From Bacteroidales bacterium (lineage in GTDB: Bacteria; Bacteroidota; Bacteroidia; Bacteroidales; F082), in the NCBI GenBank assembly GCA_017651645.1, contig JAGCCO010000016.1:1-64000 (forward strand): a stretch of 64,000 nucleotides of DNA, given 5' to 3'. Shown here in pieces: positions 24,831 through 35,317 of the stretch. A model generated the notes under the pieces. The model made no database searches. It was given only the letters and a program-made list of their open reading frames with translations, and was not told the DNA's origin. Position 1 is the stretch's first letter, and every line of letters starts with the position of its first letter. Made by a program: the position numbers and the translations under genes.

Positions 24831-25819
24831 TTATAATTTTCACTCATCTTCTTAATTCGCATAGCAAAGAAATTTCGTAACCAAGCTGGTTCCAATACCT
24901 CAATGGCATCGCTGTAGGAGAATAAAAGCATCTTGAGTTCAATATTAACTTTGAGTTTTAGCTGAATTACAGTCTCTTTGTCATTTGAGCATTCTTTCAG
25001 CTCTGTTTGAGTCCAATGAAGGGGTTTTGTCCTTATATAGTCAATGCTTTTATTACTAACCTTAAGAACTACCTTTTCCACTGCTGACTTCTTGTAATTG
25101 GTAACGCCAACTATATCGTCAAAGTATTCGTCAAAATCAACATCGGACTCAATATAAGGTTTACTAAGATGCTTGAGCTTTACTATTCTATCAAGCGGAT
25201 AATTGTGTATATCATCATTTTCCTCAGAAAATGCAAAAACATACCATCTTCTATTATACTGTCGTAAATGATATGGGTGGATGTTTCTTATGATTTCCTC
25301 GGCTGATGTGAATGGCTTATAGCACATTTTCAGAGGGTATTTGTGTACTATTGCATTCATTATATCCTCAATAAACTCAAGGCCTTTGGCCTCGCTATTA
25401 TTATCAAACGACATGAAATTGTTCCCATTTTCAGAAATTCCATTTTCAAGTTCGATAAGATAGAACCTAAGCATATCATATCGAGGATCTCCTTTCAACA
25501 AGCCAAGGCTTTCTATTGACTTTCTAATGACTTCCATGTCTGTAGATGCCTGATGCATAATTGAGAAGTTAGTGTCTTTGTACCTCCATAGTTTTTCCCT
25601 TCCACGGGATATGTCTTCCGCAAATTCAGCACCATATTTCTCACGTAGTTCCTTGAGATTATCTTGAAGCAGACGCTTGCTAATGATGTCCATTTGTTCG
25701 TCTGCCAAGATTTCATTTAAAGTATGCCCCTCTGGAGAACGCAATAACTGGTCCAATCTCTTTAATCGAGCGATCTTGTCTTGCCCTTCATGCATAGGAC
25801 TCTTTTGGTATCTTGACAT
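24824..25819 (-). CDS. WYL-domain transcriptional regulator
   Basis: 331 residues. The N-terminus has a winged-helix DNA-binding region (about 12-80: 'ARLKRLDQLLRSPEGHTLNEIL'). The WYL ligand-sensing domain covers about 150-225, with 'IHPYHLRQYNRRWYVFAF' (180-197) and 'NYPLDRIVKLKHL' carrying the conserved Tyr, Arg and Asp-Arg residues. A C-terminal extension follows. WYL proteins of the BrxR/CapW kind repress phage-defence operons until triggered; others activate. It is placed immediately upstream of, and co-oriented with, the kinase-like operon. The three shared island promoter elements are its most likely targets. AT-rich. Confidence 0.88.
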   Translation of the reverse strand: MSRYQKSPMHEGQDKIARLKRLDQLLRSPEGHTLNEILADEQMDIISKRLLQDNLKELREKYGAEFAEDISRGREKLWRYKDTNFSIMHQASTDMEVIRKSIESLGLLKGDPRYDMLRFYLIELENGISENGNNFMSFDNNSEAKGLEFIEDIMNAIVHKYPLKMCYKPFTSAEEIIRNIHPYHLRQYNRRWYVFAFSEENDDIHNYPLDRIVKLKHLSKPYIESDVDFDEYFDDIVGVTNYKKSAVEKVVLKVSNKSIDYIRTKPLHWTQTELKECSNDKETVIQLKLKVNIELKMLLFSYSDAIEVLEPAWLRNFFAMRIKKMSENYKV

Positions 25820-25883
25820 GTCTTGATTCGTTCAAAATGATCTTAAACTCTTTAATCTACCAAATCACATTATTTTGTTACTG

Positions 25884-25891
25884 CAAAAATA
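25884..25891 (-). promoter_or_regulatory. -7 box (TATTTTTG) of the WYL gene
   Basis: TAnnTTTG on the minus strand, 65 bases before the start codon. The upstream sequence does not carry the island element, so the WYL gene seems separately expressed. Confidence 0.55.
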
Positions 25892-25984
25892 GTGATTTAT
25901 TCTTGCTACCAACTAAAAACACTAAGAAAACATCATTTTTCTCCTCAATGTCATCACTTTAAAAGACCTATTTGAATGAAATAA

Positions 25985-26041
25985 TGCAGACTTTCGGGCC
26001 TTAACGCATAAAAATTTCGACTTATGGCCCGAAAGTCTGCA
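25985..26041. repeat. Long inverted repeat with 16-bp perfect arms
   Basis: TGCAGACTTTCGGGCC (25985-26000) and GGCCCGAAAGTCTGCA (26026-26041) around 25 AT-rich bases. It is the main feature of the 403-base gap 25820-26222, which otherwise holds only the WYL and guaB promoters. No T-run on either side, so it is not an ordinary terminator. It may mark the right edge of the island. Confidence 0.7.
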
Positions 26042-26156
26042 ATTTTCAGATGGTCTTAAAGATGTTATTTGTCAAAAAAACACGTCTATTTCCTGCGGAA
26101 TGATCCAAAAAAAAATCGACTTTCCGCTGAAAACAAGGAGTTTTTGCTATTTTTAG

Positions 26157-27695
<1,539 letters not shown>

Positions 27696-27696
27696 T

Positions 27697-28104
27697 ATGA
27701 AAGCATCTATCTCTTTCCCCGAAATTCAAAACCTGATTACCGAGAAGGCCAACCAGCCGATCTCCCTGTCCTTCGTTGACCCGAAGACGGTTCGCGTGAC
27801 CTATCCCCTCAACCTGGGCTTTATCAAGAAAGACATCTCGGCCAATTTGATCATCAAAGAATTGATTGGCAGCGACTTGTTGCTGCAGCTCTCGACCGGA
27901 TTCAGCGCCGACACCATGCTTACCACCGTCCTCAGCCTTCTTCAAAACAAGATTCCGGAAGGCCTGATTGAGAAGCGTCCCGACAGCCATCTCCTGCTGC
28001 ATCTCGGCCAAATCGAGCAAATGAAATCCGTCTTTGAGAAGATCGATATCCACGACCTCCATGTCCTCAACGAAGGATTGGAAGTGGAAGGAGCCTTGAA
28101 ATAA
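27697..28104 (+). CDS. Conserved protein downstream of guaB, unknown function
   Basis: 135 residues, cytoplasmic, starting one base after the guaB stop, so translation is coupled. It begins MKASISFPEIQNLI and has alternating strands and helices ('ISLSFVDPKTVRVTYPLN', 'LLLQLSTGFSADTML'). No recognised motif or membrane segment. I would expect a small lipid- or ligand-binding-like domain, but cannot name a family. Confidence 0.7.
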   Translation: MKASISFPEIQNLITEKANQPISLSFVDPKTVRVTYPLNLGFIKKDISANLIIKELIGSDLLLQLSTGFSADTMLTTVLSLLQNKIPEGLIEKRPDSHLLLHLGQIEQMKSVFEKIDIHDLHVLNEGLEVEGALK

Positions 28105-28152
28105 TAATCGGCAATCCTCGTTAATGAAATAATCAGCAAACAAATATCAATA

Positions 28153-30171
28153 ATGAAAAACCTTAACTTTTTGAAAACGTTCGTGTTGGCAGCATTTGTC
28201 ATGTCAGCCTTAGTTGCCAATGCGCAGTCGAAACTCGACAAACAAGTGTTGATGACCATCGGCGACCAAGACGTCACAGTGAAGGAATTCACCGATGTGT
28301 ATTATAAGAACAACCTCAAAAGCGATGTCATCGAGAAGAAAACCGTCGACGAATACCTCGACCTCTTCACGACCTTCCGCATGAAGGTGATGGAAGCCGA
28401 GCGCATGAAACTGGACACCAGCGCCAAATTCCAAAAGGAGCTGGCAGGCTACCGCAAGCAGCTGGCCAAGCCCTTCATGAGCAGCGACAACATCACTGAA
28501 GAGCTGCTCGAAGAGGCCTACCAACGCAAGCTGAAGGACATCCGCGCCTCGCACATCCTCATCCGCTGCGACAAGAACGCCATGCCTTCCGACACGCTGA
28601 AAGCCTACAACAAAGCTTTGGACATCCGCAAGAGAGCTATGAAGGGCGAAGACTTCGGCGACCTTGCCGTGCGTTATTCAGAAGACCCCTCAGCCAAGGA
28701 CACTCCTGCCTCCGATCAAGGCCCTGCACGCAAGGGCAACCGCGGCGACCTCGGCTATTTCACGGTCTTCGACATGGTGTATCCCTTTGAGACGGGTGCC
28801 TACAACACCAAGGAAGGCGAAATCTCCATGCCTGTACGCAGCGACTTCGGCTACCATATCATCAAGGTCCAAAGCGTGACCGATGCCATGGGCTCCATCC
28901 AAGCCGCCCACATCTTTATGCAGTTGCCCTTCGACGCTCCCGCAGAAGAGGTGGCCACAGCCCAACAAAAGGCCGACAACATCTACAACGAGCTGATTGC
29001 CCAAGACGGCAAGAACTGGAGTGAGATGGTGAAACAGCATTCCGATGACAGAGGCACGGTGCAACGTGATGGTGCCCTGACCTCCTTCACCGTCAGCCGC
29101 ATCGTCCCCGAGTTCATCGAAGCCTGCAAGTCATTGGAAGTCGGACAGATAGCCAAACCCGTGCGCACCAACTATGGTTTCCATATCATCAAGTTGTTGG
29201 GCAAGTCGGGTGTCGGCTCCTTCGAGAAGGAATCCAAAGCCCTGAGTGAGCGCATCGAGAAAGACATGCGTTCCAAGAAATCGGAGGCCGTGGTGCTCAA
29301 GCAAGTGAAGAGCGAATACAAGTTCAAGCAGAACGACAAGAACCTCGAAGCTTTCATGGCCACCATCGACAGCAGCATCCTCAGAAATGCCTACGAGCCC
29401 GCCGACAACGTCGATTTGAACGCCACCCTGTTTACCATGGAAGGCAACCCTACCAAGGTGAGTGATTTCGTGAGTTACATCAAAGACAACATGAAGCCGC
29501 AGAAATACGTCACTCCGGCCACCTACGCCTACCAGCTTTACGAGACCTTCTCCACCGAAACCGCATTGAACTACGCTGATTCACACCTCGAGGAAAAATA
29601 TCCCGAATTCAAGGCTTTGGTCCAGGAGTACAAGGACGGCATCTTGCTCTTTGACCTCATGGACCGCGAAGTGTGGGACAAGGCCGTGAAAGACACGGTG
29701 GGCCTGCAGGAATTCCACGATCGCAACGCCTCCAAGTACATGTGGGAAGACCGTGCACATGCCTACATCATCACGGTGACACGACCCGAGTCGCTGCCCA
29801 AGGTGAAAGCCCTTCTCGACAATGGCATCGTGCTTGACAGCCTTAGAACCACCGTACAGCGTGACTCCATCAACTATGTCTATGTACGCAAGGGCTATTA
29901 CCAAAAAGGCGACAACCAATATGTGGACCAAACGGAATGGAAAGTCGGCGTGAGAAACGAAATCCCCTCCACCGTCGACCAGAGCACCGTCATCGTATGC
30001 ATCGATGAACTGCGCAAGCCTGAGCCGAAGACCCTCAAGGAATCCCGCGGCCTCGTCACCTCCGACTATCAGGTGGAACTCGAACAGAAATGGGTGCAGT
30101 CGCTGAAAGAGAAGTATCCGGTGACCATCAACGAGAAAGTGCTGGATAAAGTCAGAAAGATGTATAAATGA
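28153..30171 (+). CDS. Periplasmic peptidyl-prolyl isomerase with two parvulin domains
   Basis: 672 residues with a signal peptide (1-24, ending ANAQ). Two parvulin (PpiC-type rotamase) domains are visible at about 132-240 ('IRASHILIRCDK...GDLGYFT...FGYHIIKV') and 246-350 ('IQAAHIFMQLP...FGFHIIKLLG'-like end). The C-terminal 300 residues are a chaperone-like extension. It probably folds or escorts outer-membrane proteins. It is first in a run of four overlapping genes that includes a SurA-type protein, a layout shared by many Bacteroidales. Confidence 0.9.
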   Translation: MKNLNFLKTFVLAAFVMSALVANAQSKLDKQVLMTIGDQDVTVKEFTDVYYKNNLKSDVIEKKTVDEYLDLFTTFRMKVMEAERMKLDTSAKFQKELAGYRKQLAKPFMSSDNITEELLEEAYQRKLKDIRASHILIRCDKNAMPSDTLKAYNKALDIRKRAMKGEDFGDLAVRYSEDPSAKDTPASDQGPARKGNRGDLGYFTVFDMVYPFETGAYNTKEGEISMPVRSDFGYHIIKVQSVTDAMGSIQAAHIFMQLPFDAPAEEVATAQQKADNIYNELIAQDGKNWSEMVKQHSDDRGTVQRDGALTSFTVSRIVPEFIEACKSLEVGQIAKPVRTNYGFHIIKLLGKSGVGSFEKESKALSERIEKDMRSKKSEAVVLKQVKSEYKFKQNDKNLEAFMATIDSSILRNAYEPADNVDLNATLFTMEGNPTKVSDFVSYIKDNMKPQKYVTPATYAYQLYETFSTETALNYADSHLEEKYPEFKALVQEYKDGILLFDLMDREVWDKAVKDTVGLQEFHDRNASKYMWEDRAHAYIITVTRPESLPKVKALLDNGIVLDSLRTTVQRDSINYVYVRKGYYQKGDNQYVDQTEWKVGVRNEIPSTVDQSTVIVCIDELRKPEPKTLKESRGLVTSDYQVELEQKWVQSLKEKYPVTINEKVLDKVRKMYK

Positions 30172-31067
30172 ACAAGTCAGGCGTTCTTATCGGTATCGCT
30201 ATCCTACTGCTGCTGACCAGCTGCGACTTCTTTCAAAAGAACCCGAAGGAAGTCGTGGTGGCAGAGTGTTATGGCAAATACCTCTATGAGTCTGATCTCG
30301 CAGGGGTAGTCCCTGCAGGCGCCTCCGTCATGGACAGCATCCAGAGCGTCAGCACGTTCATCGACTCCTGGATTAGGAGGCAAGTGCTGATCCATCAGGC
30401 GGAGAATAACCTCGCCAAAGAAGAACGCGCCTTCCAAAAGCAGATAGAAGAATACCGGAACTCGCTTGTCATTTACACCTACGAAAGCCAACTCATCAAC
30501 CAGAAGCTCGACACCATCGTCAGCGAGGACGAAATCGCCGAGTATTACGAGCAGAACAAGGAAGACTTCCAGCTCCGCAACACGATGGTCAAGGCGGCCT
30601 ACGTCATCCTCGACGAAGGATGCCTGCATAAAGCCACCTTCCAGAAACTACTGAGTGACCCTGACACCTTGTTGTTGCAAAACATCGACATTCTAGCAAC
30701 CTATTATGCCGTGAAGAGTTATGTCGATTTGGACCACTGGATGCGTTTGGACGAGCTGACCAACATCATCCCCATCGAGATCTTCAATGCCGAGAGCTTC
30801 CTGAAGAAGAACAAGTACGTCTGTTTCGACATGAACGAATACACCTACATCGTGCGTTTCGTGGACTACCTTCTTGAAGAAAGCACCTCGCCCCTGGAGA
30901 TGGAGCGCGACAACATCAAGAGCGTCATCCTGGCCCACCGCAAGCAAGCCTTGCTCGAGAGGATGAGGACGTCGCTCTACAATAAAGCCAAGAGAGAACA
31001 TGCATTTGAGGTGTATGTGGGCTCTCCTGTTTTATATAACAATGACATACAACAAACCAGAAAATGA
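30168..31067 (+). CDS. SurA-N-like lipoprotein without a rotamase domain
   Basis: 299 residues. Lipobox LLTSC with the lipidated Cys19. The rest is helical, with the SurA/PrsA N-terminal chaperone pattern ('SWIRRQVLIHQAENNLAKEE', 'DEIAEYYEQNKEDFQLRNTMVKAAYVIL') and no parvulin domain. It overlaps both neighbours by 4 bases (ATGA), so it is produced together with the two isomerases. Probably a periplasmic chaperone subunit. Confidence 0.8.
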   Translation: MNKSGVLIGIAILLLLTSCDFFQKNPKEVVVAECYGKYLYESDLAGVVPAGASVMDSIQSVSTFIDSWIRRQVLIHQAENNLAKEERAFQKQIEEYRNSLVIYTYESQLINQKLDTIVSEDEIAEYYEQNKEDFQLRNTMVKAAYVILDEGCLHKATFQKLLSDPDTLLLQNIDILATYYAVKSYVDLDHWMRLDELTNIIPIEIFNAESFLKKNKYVCFDMNEYTYIVRFVDYLLEESTSPLEMERDNIKSVILAHRKQALLERMRTSLYNKAKREHAFEVYVGSPVLYNNDIQQTRK

Positions 31068-32443
31068 GAAAGAATTGGATCATCATAGCACTCATGCTTT
31101 TGTCTTTGCCGATGATGGCACAGAACCGTCAGCCCCAGGTGGTTGACAAGGTGGTGGCCGTGGTGGGAAAGAACATCATCCTGCAATCCGACATCGAGAA
31201 CCAATACGTACAATACCGACTGCAAGGCATGGTCGAAGGGACGGGACAGGAAATGCGCAGCCGCATCCTCGAAGACCTGCTGCTGCAGAAGCTCATGCTC
31301 AACCAGGCCGAGATGGACAGCATCACCGTCACCGACGAGGATGTGGAGAAGCAGTTGGACATGCGCATCCATCAGTTTGTCGCCAGATTCGGATCACAAG
31401 AGAAGATGGAGGCCCAGTTCGGCAAGACCATGACTGAGATCAAGGACGAGGTGCGCAAAGCCATGAAAGACCAGATGCTGCAAGAGCAGGTGCAATCCAA
31501 GATTATGGAGAACGTGGTGGTGACCCCTCAAGAGGTGAAAGACTTTTTCGCCAGCATACCTAAAGACAGCCTCCCGACCATCAGTCCGGAATACGAGATC
31601 GTACAGATTGTGAAGCGTCCGCCCATCAGCATCGACGAGAAGCTGGAGGTGAAAGACCGCCTTTACCAAATCCGCAAGCGCATCCTTGACGGCGAGAGCA
31701 GCTTCGCCACCATGGCCGTGCTCTACTCCGAAGACCCAGGCTCGGCCCGACAAGGCGGCGAGCTCGGTTTGACGGGCAGAGGCGTTTGGGTCCCTGAATT
31801 CGAGAACGTTGCTTTCAACCTCAGAGACGGCGAAATCTCTGACGTGGTGGAGAGCGAACACGGTTTTCATATCATCCAACTCATCGAGCGTCGCGGCGAT
31901 GCCGTCAATTGCCGCCACATCTTGCTCACCGCCAAAGTGCCCGTCGAGGCTTTGGAGAAAGCCCAGAACGAGCTCGACTCGGTGGCACAACTTGTGCGCA
32001 ACGGCGACATGACTTTCGAGGAGGCCTGCAAGAAATTCAGCGACGACGACTCGAAGAGCAACGGCGGCTACCTCACCAACGCTGCTACGGGCGGCAACCG
32101 CCTCAGTCTGCAAGACCTGCAGGAGCTGGAACAGAGCTATGAAGAATACAAGAACCTAGCTTTCGTCATCAGCCGCCTCGAGGTGGGACAGATCAGCGAC
32201 CCCTTGCCCATGACCACCAACGAAAACAAGGATGCTTTCCGACTCATCATGGTCAAGAGCAAGACCGAGCCCCATCAAGCCAACCTCAAGGAAGACTACA
32301 ACCTCATCCAGAATTGGGCCTTGGGCCAGAAACGTCAGGAAGCCATCGGCAAATGGGTGAAAGACAAAGCCGCAAAGGCATACATCCGTTTGGACGAGGC
32401 CTACAAGAACAATGATTTTTATTACGATTGGAATTTTCAATGA
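31064..32443 (+). CDS. surA: SurA-type periplasmic chaperone/peptidyl-prolyl isomerase
   Basis: 459 residues with a signal peptide (1-19, ending MMAQ). The N-terminal SurA domain (about 25-165: 'VVDKVVAVVGKNIILQSDIE') is followed by two parvulin domains (about 170-275 and 282-385). This matches SurA in length and order. SurA escorts unfolded beta-barrel proteins to the BAM complex. The start overlaps the lipoprotein gene by 4 bases, and the stop overlaps the MoxR gene. Confidence 0.9.
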   Translation: MRKNWIIIALMLLSLPMMAQNRQPQVVDKVVAVVGKNIILQSDIENQYVQYRLQGMVEGTGQEMRSRILEDLLLQKLMLNQAEMDSITVTDEDVEKQLDMRIHQFVARFGSQEKMEAQFGKTMTEIKDEVRKAMKDQMLQEQVQSKIMENVVVTPQEVKDFFASIPKDSLPTISPEYEIVQIVKRPPISIDEKLEVKDRLYQIRKRILDGESSFATMAVLYSEDPGSARQGGELGLTGRGVWVPEFENVAFNLRDGEISDVVESEHGFHIIQLIERRGDAVNCRHILLTAKVPVEALEKAQNELDSVAQLVRNGDMTFEEACKKFSDDDSKSNGGYLTNAATGGNRLSLQDLQELEQSYEEYKNLAFVISRLEVGQISDPLPMTTNENKDAFRLIMVKSKTEPHQANLKEDYNLIQNWALGQKRQEAIGKWVKDKAAKAYIRLDEAYKNNDFYYDWNFQ

Positions 32444-33405
32444 CAAACTACGCTTCAGATGTCGACGGTGCCAAGGCATTGGTCGAGAAATATGAGACCC
32501 TCCGCAAGGAAATAGGGAAAGTCATCGTTGGACAGCATGACATCATCCACAACACCATCCTGTCCATCTTCTGCCAAGGCCATGTGCTGCTCGTAGGCGT
32601 GCCTGGACTGGCCAAAACCTTGTTAGTGAACACCATTGGAAAAGCCTTGGGCTTGAGCTTCAGCCGCATCCAGTTCACCCCCGACCTGATGCCCTCCGAC
32701 ATCGTGGGCACCGAGATTCTGGACGAGTCGCGACAGTTCAAGTTCATCAAAGGTCCCGTCTTTGCCAACATCGTCCTAGCCGATGAAATCAACCGTACCC
32801 CGCCCAAGACACAGGCCGCCCTTTTGGAAGCCATGCAAGAGAAGAGCATCACCGTGTCGGGCAAGACCTACAAGTTGCAGGAGCCTTTCTTTGTATTGGC
32901 CACGCAGAACCCCATCGAACAGGAAGGCACCTATCCCCTGCCCGAGGCCCAATTGGACCGTTTCATGTTCAACCTCATGCTCGACTATCCCTCCTACGAC
33001 GAGGAGATCGACATCGTGAAGAGCACCACTGTAGGCAATGTGACTGAGGTTAATGCCGTGCTTTCTCCAGACGAGATTCTGTATTTCCAACAGCTGGTGC
33101 GTCGCGTGCCCGTGCCCGACAATGTGTATGAATATGCGGTGAATCTGGTCGCGAAGACCCGTCCGAACACGGAGAAAGCCCACGAATGGGCCAACCGTTA
33201 CCTCAGCTGGGGGGCAGGACCGCGTGCCTCGCAATACCTCATCATCGGTGCCAAGGCCAACGCCCTGTTGACGGGAAAATACTCGCCCGACATCGAGGAC
33301 GTGCAGCGCGTCGCCGTCCCGATTTTGCGCCACCGTATCATCCGCAACTATACCGCTGAGGCCGAGGGCGTCTCGATTGAAAATATCATTGATACATTGA
33401 AATAA
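32440..33405 (+). CDS. MoxR-family AAA+ ATPase
   Basis: I take the ATG at 32440, which overlaps the surA stop as ATGA; a TTG at 32428 would add four residues. The 321-residue protein has Walker A GVPGLAKT (53-60), Walker B 'ANIVLADEINR', and 'ATQNPIEQEGTYPLPEAQLDRF', the MoxR signature. MoxR ATPases usually act with von Willebrand-domain proteins to mature metalloenzymes or envelope complexes; no such partner is in the window. Its place in the SurA operon points to envelope work. A strong terminator covers the stop codon. Confidence 0.92.
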   Translation: MTNYASDVDGAKALVEKYETLRKEIGKVIVGQHDIIHNTILSIFCQGHVLLVGVPGLAKTLLVNTIGKALGLSFSRIQFTPDLMPSDIVGTEILDESRQFKFIKGPVFANIVLADEINRTPPKTQAALLEAMQEKSITVSGKTYKLQEPFFVLATQNPIEQEGTYPLPEAQLDRFMFNLMLDYPSYDEEIDIVKSTTVGNVTEVNAVLSPDEILYFQQLVRRVPVPDNVYEYAVNLVAKTRPNTEKAHEWANRYLSWGAGPRASQYLIIGAKANALLTGKYSPDIEDVQRVAVPILRHRIIRNYTAEAEGVSIENIIDTLK

Positions 33406-33449
33406 TCTTTAGGGCTGCCACATCAATCATGGCAGCCCTAAAGATTATT
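33401..33449. terminator. Bidirectional terminator containing both stop codons
   Basis: Perfect 20-bp arms (33401-33420 and 33430-33449, outer end AATAATCTTTAGGGCTGCCA) with a 9-base loop. The stop codons of the convergent moxR-like and lipoprotein genes lie inside the arms. Confidence 0.88.
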
Positions 33450-34473
33450 TACCTCCAATAAACTTGAAGCCCCATTTTCGTTCTGCCATCAAGTCGGGTA
33501 CCGTTTCGCCACCCAAACCCACGGCATGACGCACCGTGAACCGTGACGAGAAGAGACCAAAGCCACCGTTCATGGTGGAAAGATCGTTTTCGCCTATGTT
33601 AGCCTCCACCATGGCCTCACTGGCATGAACATATTGGCTCAGTTTGTCACCACCAGCCGTGATGATGACATCAACAGGATAGTCACCGAAGAAACGTTTC
33701 AAGCTATCATTGCCGACGGTATCATTACCGATAAACTTCTCCAATTCGTCATAAAAAGTCTCCGGCCTGTAGTAGAACACGTAAAAACCGTCATTCATAC
33801 TGATTGATAGGTCATAGTCATTATACGTTCCGATATACCATTTCACAGAACGCGGCACGGAATCGCCGTCGGGCGTACGTTGCTCCTTGAAGTTAAAGGA
33901 AAAATAGACATCGTAGTAAGCCGCATTGATGGCCGGGCGGAAAAAGAAACGTCTTGGAACGGCATTAAAATACTGCTTCGAAAAGTTCACTCCCAAGCTC
34001 TGCACATCAAAATAACCGTCTCCCACTAGATTGGTCTTGGTAGTCAATGTGAATTCGGGCAGGGCAACTTTGAGTTTATAACTATATTTCTTGGTGTTAC
34101 TGTTTATCGGCAACCGCTCTGTCGTGTAATACAGCTTCTGCAACGGCGCATAGAAAAGACCCTGTGACTTGTCGCGGATGGTAATAGTGTCAAGGACTAT
34201 CTCACGAACGGAATCGCCATTACAGTATTCAACGATACGGGCATCCAGTTTGCCGGAATAATTGCTCGAGTCAGGGTTGAGTGCAGTTTCATATGGGTCA
34301 CCTTGTACATAAAAAGAACGTGTGATCTTGATGAAGTTGGTGTCGGCATTGGCATCAAGCAGGCCATAGATGATAGGATACTCCTTATAGTCGGCATATA
34401 TATTGACATCGGTCGAGCAGGAGGCAAAAAAAGCAACAAGAGGCATGTAAAGCAACAGTAAAACTCTTTTCAT
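33445..34473 (-). CDS. Bacteroidota lipoprotein, DUF4249-like
   Basis: 342 residues. Lipobox FFASC (Cys19). The early motif 'YPIIYGLLDANADTNFIKITRSFYVQGD' resembles the opening of DUF4249-type surface lipoproteins, with beta-rich sequence throughout and many aromatic residues. Single gene with its own -7 box (34503-34510). Function unknown; family placement is tentative. Confidence 0.7.
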   Translation of the reverse strand: MKRVLLLLYMPLVAFFASCSTDVNIYADYKEYPIIYGLLDANADTNFIKITRSFYVQGDPYETALNPDSSNYSGKLDARIVEYCNGDSVREIVLDTITIRDKSQGLFYAPLQKLYYTTERLPINSNTKKYSYKLKVALPEFTLTTKTNLVGDGYFDVQSLGVNFSKQYFNAVPRRFFFRPAINAAYYDVYFSFNFKEQRTPDGDSVPRSVKWYIGTYNDYDLSISMNDGFYVFYYRPETFYDELEKFIGNDTVGNDSLKRFFGDYPVDVIITAGGDKLSQYVHASEAMVEANIGENDLSTMNGGFGLFSSRFTVRHAVGLGGETVPDLMAERKWGFKFIGGK

Positions 34474-34502
34474 CTTGGTAATTCGTTTGATGTTTTATGC
34501 GG

Positions 34503-34510
34503 CAAAACTA
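34503..34510 (-). promoter_or_regulatory. -7 box (TAGTTTTG) of the lipoprotein gene
   Basis: TAnnTTTG on the minus strand, 30 bases before the start codon. Confidence 0.55.
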
Positions 34511-34570
34511 CAAATAAAATCATTTCAAACAAATTATTTCCGCTTTATTTTATAATTTTCTTCTTCAATC

Positions 34571-34631
34571 AAACAAAAACCGACCGTCTATGCCATTCCC
34601 TTAAGAATCTATAGACGGTCGGTTTTTGTTT
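34571..34631 (-). terminator. Terminator hairpin with CATTCC...GAATCTATAGA core
   Basis: Perfect 21-bp arms (34571-34591 and 34611-34631) around GCCATTCCCTTAAGAATCT; ends in TTTTTGTTT on the minus strand, just after the LUD gene. Inner words match the element at 17251-17316. Confidence 0.85.
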
Positions 34632-34637
34632 GTGTTA

Positions 34638-35312
34638 TCATTCCTCGTCCACCAAGAACACCGCCACCTGCCTGACACCGCTGGCACCGATGACCAGGGT
34701 TTGTTCGATGTCGGTACTGCGGCTTGGCCCCGTGATGATGGTCAACTGCGAAGGCTTGTTTTTGCCGTATTTCCGTTTCACGGTCTGGAAAGCCGTGCGC
34801 ATGCCAGGCACGATTTGCTCTGTGGTGGCATACACCAACAGGGTGTCAGGCAATGCGTAAGCTTCGCGGGTTTGCGTCAGCGTGTCGGAGAGGACAATAC
34901 TGCCCGTTTGCGCCACCAAGCAATCGCAGCCCGTCAAGCTGACGAGCTTCTGCTTGGGCTCACGTTCCTTGCTTTCCGTATAGGGAATACCGTATTTGTT
35001 CAAAAGACGCTGCATCTCGGGGCTGGTGCACCAAAGCGGTTCCCAGCCGTTCTCAGGAGCGAGTTGCTTGATACATTCGGCAAACTCGGCCTCGCTCTCC
35101 AGATAGATGAAGATACCGCCATGCTCCTTGAAGTTCTGCACGAAAGTGATGGCCGTGCCATCCTCTTCTTTGATGGGCACCCAAGTCTCGGTGCGTTGGT
35201 CGATGTCCTTAAACAAGGCCTCCTGTCGTTCGATGAGTGCGTTGCGCACCTTGGCGAGCATCTGCTCCTTGAAGGTGGCATCCGTGTTTTCTCCTTTGTT
35301 ATCCCAAGCCAT
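34638..35312 (-). CDS. LUD-domain protein (LutC/YkgG family)
   Basis: 224 residues. The C-terminal half carries the LUD pattern 'DCLVAQTGSIVLSD', 'LPDTLLVYATTEQIVPGMRTAF', and 'LTIITGPSRSTDIEQTLVIGASGVRQVAVFLVDEE'. In lactate utilisation LutC works with LutA and LutB; neither is in the window, and this protein instead sits 5 bases after ftsH. Stand-alone LUD genes next to ftsH are common in Bacteroidales. Its role here is unknown. Confidence 0.88.
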   Translation of the reverse strand: MAWDNKGENTDATFKEQMLAKVRNALIERQEALFKDIDQRTETWVPIKEEDGTAITFVQNFKEHGGIFIYLESEAEFAECIKQLAPENGWEPLWCTSPEMQRLLNKYGIPYTESKEREPKQKLVSLTGCDCLVAQTGSIVLSDTLTQTREAYALPDTLLVYATTEQIVPGMRTAFQTVKRKYGKNKPSQLTIITGPSRSTDIEQTLVIGASGVRQVAVFLVDEE

Positions 35313-35317
35313 GGCGT

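Noticed and set aside
32428..32439. TTG start for the MoxR gene
   Set aside because: The ATG at 32440 overlaps the surA stop as ATGA, the pattern used by the other genes of this operon.
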